Source of the DNA: Nephromyces sp. MM_2019
Lineage: Eukaryota > Apicomplexa > Aconoidasida > Nephromycida
Assembly: GCA_015657535.1 (NCBI GenBank)
Contig: JADHZB010001385.1
Span: 1 to 11,212 of the forward strand
DNA: 11,212 nt
Direction: 5' to 3'
Both the position numbers and the translations under genes were made by a program. Under the pieces are notes generated by a model. It worked only from the letters and a program-made list of their open reading frames with translations, was not told where the DNA came from and ran no database searches. Each line of letters starts with the position of its first letter. Position 1 is the first letter of the stretch. Shown one piece after another: positions 7,798 through 11,212 of the stretch.

Positions 7798-9603
7798 ATG
7801 CTACTCTCAAGCCCCCTTTCTTCCCTCCTCTTTCATATAACACTGGGGCCGCATCTGCTAAGGCCTCATTCAGAAAAATTTTTACATCTTCGGGGTTTCG
7901 CAATCCGAGCCACGGGTTTCACCATTGCTAGGGGGAGTGTGGCTCGTCCAAGGGTAGAAGATCGTAAGATACCGGTAGTTTTGATTGAAGATGTCAAAGA
8001 CTTGGGAAAAGCGGGGGAAATCATAAGAGTTCGTCGTGGCTTAGCCCGGAATGAGTTGTATCCCAAGGAACTCGCGGTTGCTGGTACCTGGGAGAATATT
8101 GACATGTTTGCAAAGCCTTCATCTTCTGATGATGAGGCGAAAGGCCGGTAAGATATGAACTGCATTAGGCTTAGGAAGATGTCAGTGTCAGCATATCCTC
8201 AGCAAAGACACTTTCCACGCGCGAGATCAGTGGAAAAAGGCTGAATTATGGAATTTTTTTAAGATTTGATTTTTAGTATTTTAGCGTTAGCATCCAAATT
8301 AAGTCTGCTTTCTCCGTGAATGCTCTGGGGAAACACGGGACTTTGTAGGTACGCGCTAAACCTACATTGAGTATAGGCTTCTAGTCTATACTTGCTACTT
8401 GGTGAATCAAATTGCCATATGGCAATAAGCTATACACGAGCTCTTCTGTTGAGCCCATTCTCTTAAAAAGCACGCAAAATCAGCTGTGCGCTTCAAACCC
8501 CGAGGCTATTCGCGCATACTCTAAAGTCATAGGAAATTTTAGTAGTTATAGTTCAAGTCTGAAGATTTTGTTGCTGGCTTTGTGGTAATAAGAGTTTGAA
8601 GAGTTAATATCCATTTCTGATAAGGAAAAATAAAATGTATGTTATATCTAGGATGGGTTTTCTTGTGTTAATAATAGATGGGGGTGGAGCAGTGCTTGGT
8701 GGATGATACACTTACTTTGTTGCCGTACACGTGTTGTATTATCGAGTATCTGGTGGGGGGGTGAAATTTCTGGTTAGATGGAGTATATTAGCTGAAATTG
8801 CTGATTAACTGAAGTAGATATTGGCTTAATTTCCTATTTAGACGATTTATATCAGACTCGCCCTTCATACATGCTAATTTTCAATATTTTGAGGGAGCTT
8901 TCCATACAATAATTAACGAATGAATGTCCCACCCTCTTCGACCATCCTCCTCTTGTCATCCTAGCTTTCCAGCGTTTACACTCCCTCTCATTTTCTGTGT
9001 GTTTCTCTCTCCGATATCCCAACTAATTTACCTTTTCATCCTTCACTTAATGGCTTTCTTCATGCTTTCCGCTTAACCTCTCCCCTCTCTTCGCACCCAA
9101 ATTTCCTTCTTTACACTTGCATTGCTTTCTTCTCTTAAAAAAGGTCTCATCGCATTCCATCTCATTCCGCTGGGTGCTCAACGCATCTGCACACACATAT
9201 ACGTGCTCACCCGCCTTTCTTAATGGTTAATTTTCCCTCCTCATTGCTTTTCTCCAGCAACAAGACCTCCTCCTCGAAGCATGAAGACAAGCCAGATATA
9301 AAGGCAGGTAGAATTTTTGGCTGGGTAGGTGAAACTGTAGAGCTCAGTTATATTATAAAAACAATGGATGAAGATGAAACAATTTTACTTACTCCAATTG
9401 ATAAGTGGAAAGTCTTACAGTCGCTAACTGACGAATACTGCTTAGATCTTCTTCCCCATTGCGTGGAGTTTATTCCTCCTACCGTCGAAACGATCGAAAA
9501 GGTGGGTGTGTACCGACTCAAAATATCTATTCCTGTTATTGGCTCCATCGAGGAATACTTCATTGAGTTGAATGTAATGGGTGAAGCTCAGAAAATGAGG
9601 TAA
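7798..9603 (+). CDS. bL9-family ribosomal protein, probably mitochondrial, two exons: join(7798..8147, 9258..9603)
   Basis: The spliced product from ATG 7798 is 231 residues plus TAA. bL9 sits near the base of the L1 stalk of the large ribosomal subunit, its N-domain binding 23S-type rRNA. Residues 1-55 are rich in Leu, Ser, Arg and His with almost no acid, as in a mitochondrial presequence. Residues 58-101 are the N-domain: VVLIEDVKDLGKAGE, then GLARNELYPKELAV and the T-x-E-N seen in organellar homologues. About 106-128 is a Ser/Lys/Glu linker in place of the usual long helix. Residues 158-224 fit the C-domain, ending with a GVYRLKISI...YFIELNV strand pair. Bacterial bL9 is about 149 residues; the excess is presequence and linker. 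ATG 7729 (254 residues) is an alternative start, disfavoured because the added segment spoils the presequence; 7798 has A at -3. The frame may continue past 9599 through another donor. Confidence 0.9.
8411..8426. repeat. Perfect 16-bp palindrome inside the L9 intron
   Basis: ATTGCCATATGGCAAT reads identically on both strands with no loop. A nearby 7-bp hairpin (AGTATAG and CTATACT, about 8370-8393) lies upstream. Perfect palindromes of this size suit a dimeric DNA-binding protein, but chance is possible. Confidence 0.8.
8925..9255 (+). promoter_or_regulatory. Extended C/T-rich (polypyrimidine) tract before the exon 2 acceptor
   Basis: Over some 330 bases the plus strand is dominated by C and T (CCACCCTCTTCG, TTTCTCTCTCC, CCTCTCCCCTCTC and similar), much longer than a usual polypyrimidine tract. 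Branch-point-like words include CCAACTAAT near 9018 and TTAAT near 9220. It marks the 3' part of the intron. Confidence 0.65.
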
Positions 9604-9865
9604 GTAGTTCTGAAGCCCCTTGGAAGAGTTTTGGTGTTTGGTAGTCGTTAAGCCGAATAGTATAATTTTTCTGTTGAGGTGTGTGCGTGTGTGTGTGATT
9701 TCTTTTGGCAGACAGACACGGGAGTGTATAGAGGAGTGTGTGTTGATTTTATTGGTATTCCCTTTGCAACATTGTGTGTGTGCAATCACAGGCAGCGAGT
9801 GCACATAATGCTTTGGCACTGCTGCTGCTGTAGAGACGAAGTTATATAAACGACTGTTTCTACAG
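9600..9865 (+). other. Possible second L9 intron start and alternative 3' ends
   Basis: The sequence AATGAG|GTAAGTAG is a perfect donor with the cut before 9600, again in phase 2. In-frame acceptor candidates are GGCAG ending at 9711 (adds a 32-codon Cys-rich tail to TAA 9806-9808), CTGTAG ending at 9833 (adds R-D-E-V-I then stop) and TTTCTACAG ending at 9865 (adds R-I-R-T-P then stop). If none is used, the protein stops at TAA 9601-9603. The C-domain is already complete at 9599, so either form would be a full-length L9. Confidence 0.4.
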
Positions 9866-10229
9866 AATCCGCACACCGTAAAGTGGTACTGTTTATCCGA
9901 TGATGAGACCTCTCGTTCTTCACACACACATTATGAAAATTCCTTTAATTAAATTCGCTAGAATATTAACATCATATTCGACCGAAAAATAGGAAAAATT
10001 TGTAAAATACGCAGGAATTTCTGCATAGTCATCTGTTTTAACCATTAAACCGCCTTTTTCGCCGGAAGCAGGTGATTTCACACACTTCAACTCCAAACCT
10101 TCAACTTCAATGAATTCAGGCAAATCCAAGAAAAAATTCAGGAAGATGAGGCAAACAAGCAAAGGAAGAACTTTTCACTTGCATCAAAGTAAGGAGTTTT
10201 CACATGGTCAAAAGAGAAGGGAAATAATT
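9604..10229. other. Downstream region, no gene called
   Basis: Contains interrupted TG runs (9679-9698, 9737-9782) just after the L9 stop, which could serve as GU-rich downstream element for 3'-end processing, though no AATAAA is well placed. A minus-strand frame from 10174 down to the stop near 9920 is open for about 84 codons and has balanced composition, but no ATG at its head and no recognisable family. Confidence 0.45.
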
Positions 10230-10244
10230 CTGAGTGGGAGATAT

Positions 10245-10400
10245 TTTATGTGTAAATTGTGTGTGCGCGATGGCTAAATGGGGGTGTGGGGTGTATGATG
10301 AAGTGTTAGTGTATGGGGTGTATGAAGTTTGTGCGCAATGTACAATGAGGTGTGTGTGTGTGGTGCTTCAAGTGTGTACAGTGTATGATGAAGAGTGTGT
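10245..10400. repeat. G/T-rich degenerate repeat (GTGTATGATGAAG theme)
   Basis: The word GTGTATGATGAAGTGT at about 10290 recurs as GTGTATGATGAAGAGTGT near 10380, with GTGTATGAAGTTTGTG and TGTACAATGAGGTGTG between them. It is a diverged tandem array with a period near 30. The open frame across it is Val/Cys/Tyr low-complexity and is not called a gene. Confidence 0.65.
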
Positions 10401-10543
10401 TAAAAGAGCAATTTCTTTGAAATATAAGCTGAATGACCTTATCCCCCCTTTTTTTACAAAACCACCACTCTTCTGTGAAATCTACAGAGACGAATTGCCC
10501 CCATTATCATGAAGAGGAGTGCCTCCCTTACATTCATGGGAAC

Positions 10544-10777
10544 TGTGTGTAGAAATTATGTGTGTGGAGAACTGTGTGTGCCACTGCCACTATAATGAAC
10601 GGAGGGAAAACCTCTTGGTTAGATGTGCTTATCGCAGTGAAATTTATGTGGGATGAAGAAGAATATACCTTCTCTACCCTAACCAGTGCATCTCCATGGA
10701 GTAATTAACTACCGTAGGAGTCTTATCTCGCACTAATCTCCGCACACGCACTTCTCCACACACAATTTCCACACACA
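10544..10777. repeat. Imperfect long inverted repeat, arms 38 and 36 nt, 160-nt spacer
   Basis: Arms at 10544-10581 and 10742-10777 match as reverse complements at 33 of 36 aligned positions with one 2-nt gap (hand alignment). The arms are TG-rich but carry a non-repetitive core (GAAATT, GTGGAGAA) in the same order, so pairing is not only between TG and CA. The 160-nt spacer is unique. It could fold as one long hairpin, and may be a fold-back element or an inverted duplication. Confidence 0.75.
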
Positions 10778-10781
10778 ATGC

Positions 10782-10990
10782 TCTCAAAAAATACTCAAAA
10801 AAACTTATCTTCACACAGAATGAACTCTCCACACGCACAATTGTCCTCACATGCAGATTCGTCTACACACATACTTCACATTCTCCACACACACAATTGC
10901 CCTCACACACATACACAGATTTGCTCAATCACTGTTTTCCTCACATCTACACATGAATGTGCTCGTGCACACACACTCGGTCCAACTTTG
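10782..10990. repeat. C/A-rich degenerate array with a 56-bp near-duplicate
   Basis: The block starting TCTCCACACGCACAATTG at 10826 recurs at 10882 as TCTCCACACACACAATTG; each is followed by CCTCACA, a CAGATT word and TC. Surrounding DNA is interrupted CA repeat. The open plus frame is His/Ser/Thr low-complexity and is not a gene. Confidence 0.75.
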
Positions 10991-11079
10991 GTCTTTTTCA
11001 TATTGAAATAATAATATCAGCAGCCGGTTCAAAAGTCGGCTTCAACCTCCCGTCACACACATGTAAGAGGAGGCTTGAA

Positions 11080-11212
11080 TTGCCAAGTGTTTAGAATTGA
11101 GCCAATTATATATATAAAGCACGGCACACACGCACACACATGAGGAGATTACTATTACCACATATTGCCAAAAATCAAGCCAATTATATGTAAAAAGCAC
11201 CACACACACACA
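11080..11212. repeat. Direct repeat, period about 78-85 bp, running into the window end
   Basis: TTGCCAA occurs at 11080 and 11165; AGCCAATTATAT occurs at 11100 and 11178, each followed by a TA-rich word, AAAGCAC and a CA run. The second copy is truncated by the window edge, so more copies may follow. Confidence 0.8.

Larger units (their letters stand above)
8148..9257 (+). other. Phase-2 GT-AG intron of the L9 gene (1110 bp)
   Basis: Donor G|GTAAGA at 8148; acceptor TTTTCTCCAG|C ending at 9257. Exon 1 leaves two bases (CG) and exon 2 supplies C, giving Arg and continuing the frame exactly into the C-domain. From 9144 to 9255 there is no AG dinucleotide, so 9256-9257 is the first AG after a C/T-rich run, as expected of a true acceptor. 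The intron falls in the linker between the two L9 domains. Inside it I see no gene; it holds a 16-bp palindrome and a long C/T-rich tract. Confidence 0.88.

Noticed and set aside
7866..8165. Minus-strand open frame over L9 exon 1
   Set aside because: A shadow of the exon on the other strand; the plus frame has clear bL9 N-domain residues.
9442..9927. 161-codon minus-strand open frame, the longest in the window
   Set aside because: It lies antisense to L9 exon 2, whose codon constraint keeps the opposite frame open, and its remainder is His/Thr-rich translation of TG tracts. No recognisable family.
9920..10174. 84-codon minus-strand frame with a hydrophobic head and balanced tail
   Set aside because: No ATG at its head, no clear acceptor directly before the protein-like part, and no recognised family. 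With roughly one stop per 20 codons, several open runs of this size are expected by chance in six frames of 11 kb.
11022..11043. tRNA T-arm-like GGTTCAAAAG with flanking AGCCG and CGGCT
   Set aside because: The loop is 10 nt instead of 7, and no D-arm, anticodon arm or acceptor stem can be formed around it.

Overview
The window looks like nuclear DNA of a eukaryote. It is gene-poor and fairly AT-rich, full of perfect and decayed dinucleotide repeats (TC, TG/CA), and the only gene I can name is split by a 1.1-kb GT-AG intron with a long polypyrimidine tract. There is no operon-like packing, no tRNA or rRNA that I can see, and no recognisable transposase or reverse transcriptase. I cannot place the species; the L9 sequence does not look clearly plant, fungal or vertebrate, and a protist or alga is a guess only.

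Layout. 1-620 is simple repeat: a (TC)46 tract cut by the window edge, then G/T-rich DNA ending in (TG)10. 620-1800 holds a near-perfect hairpin (770-814), two C/A-rich tracts and a (TG)14 tract. 1800-3840 is featureless apart from a small degenerate repeat near 2.85 kb. 3837-4155 is a compositionally distinct, stop-poor segment ending in four copies of an 18-bp repeat that keep one reading frame. 4380-5020 has several small hairpins and a degenerate 60-bp tandem duplication. 5640-7510 contains stop-poor patches and an in-frame 51-bp tandem duplication (6527-6628), with no recognised protein.

7798-9603 is the real gene: a bL9-family ribosomal protein with an N-terminal extension that looks like a mitochondrial presequence. 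Exon 1 carries the presequence and the rRNA-binding N-domain; exon 2 carries the C-domain. The donor (8148) and acceptor (9257) join in phase 2 and restore the frame, and a 112-nt zone without AG precedes the acceptor. The gene stands alone. Downstream, 9.6-11.2 kb returns to TG- and CA-rich DNA with an imperfect long inverted repeat (10544-10777) and two sets of direct repeats.

I found no clear new system. The points most worth following are the domain-by-exon layout of L9 with stop codons built into its donor sites, the frame-preserving tandem duplications at 4.06, 4.86 and 6.53 kb, and the inverted repeats at 0.77 and 10.5 kb.
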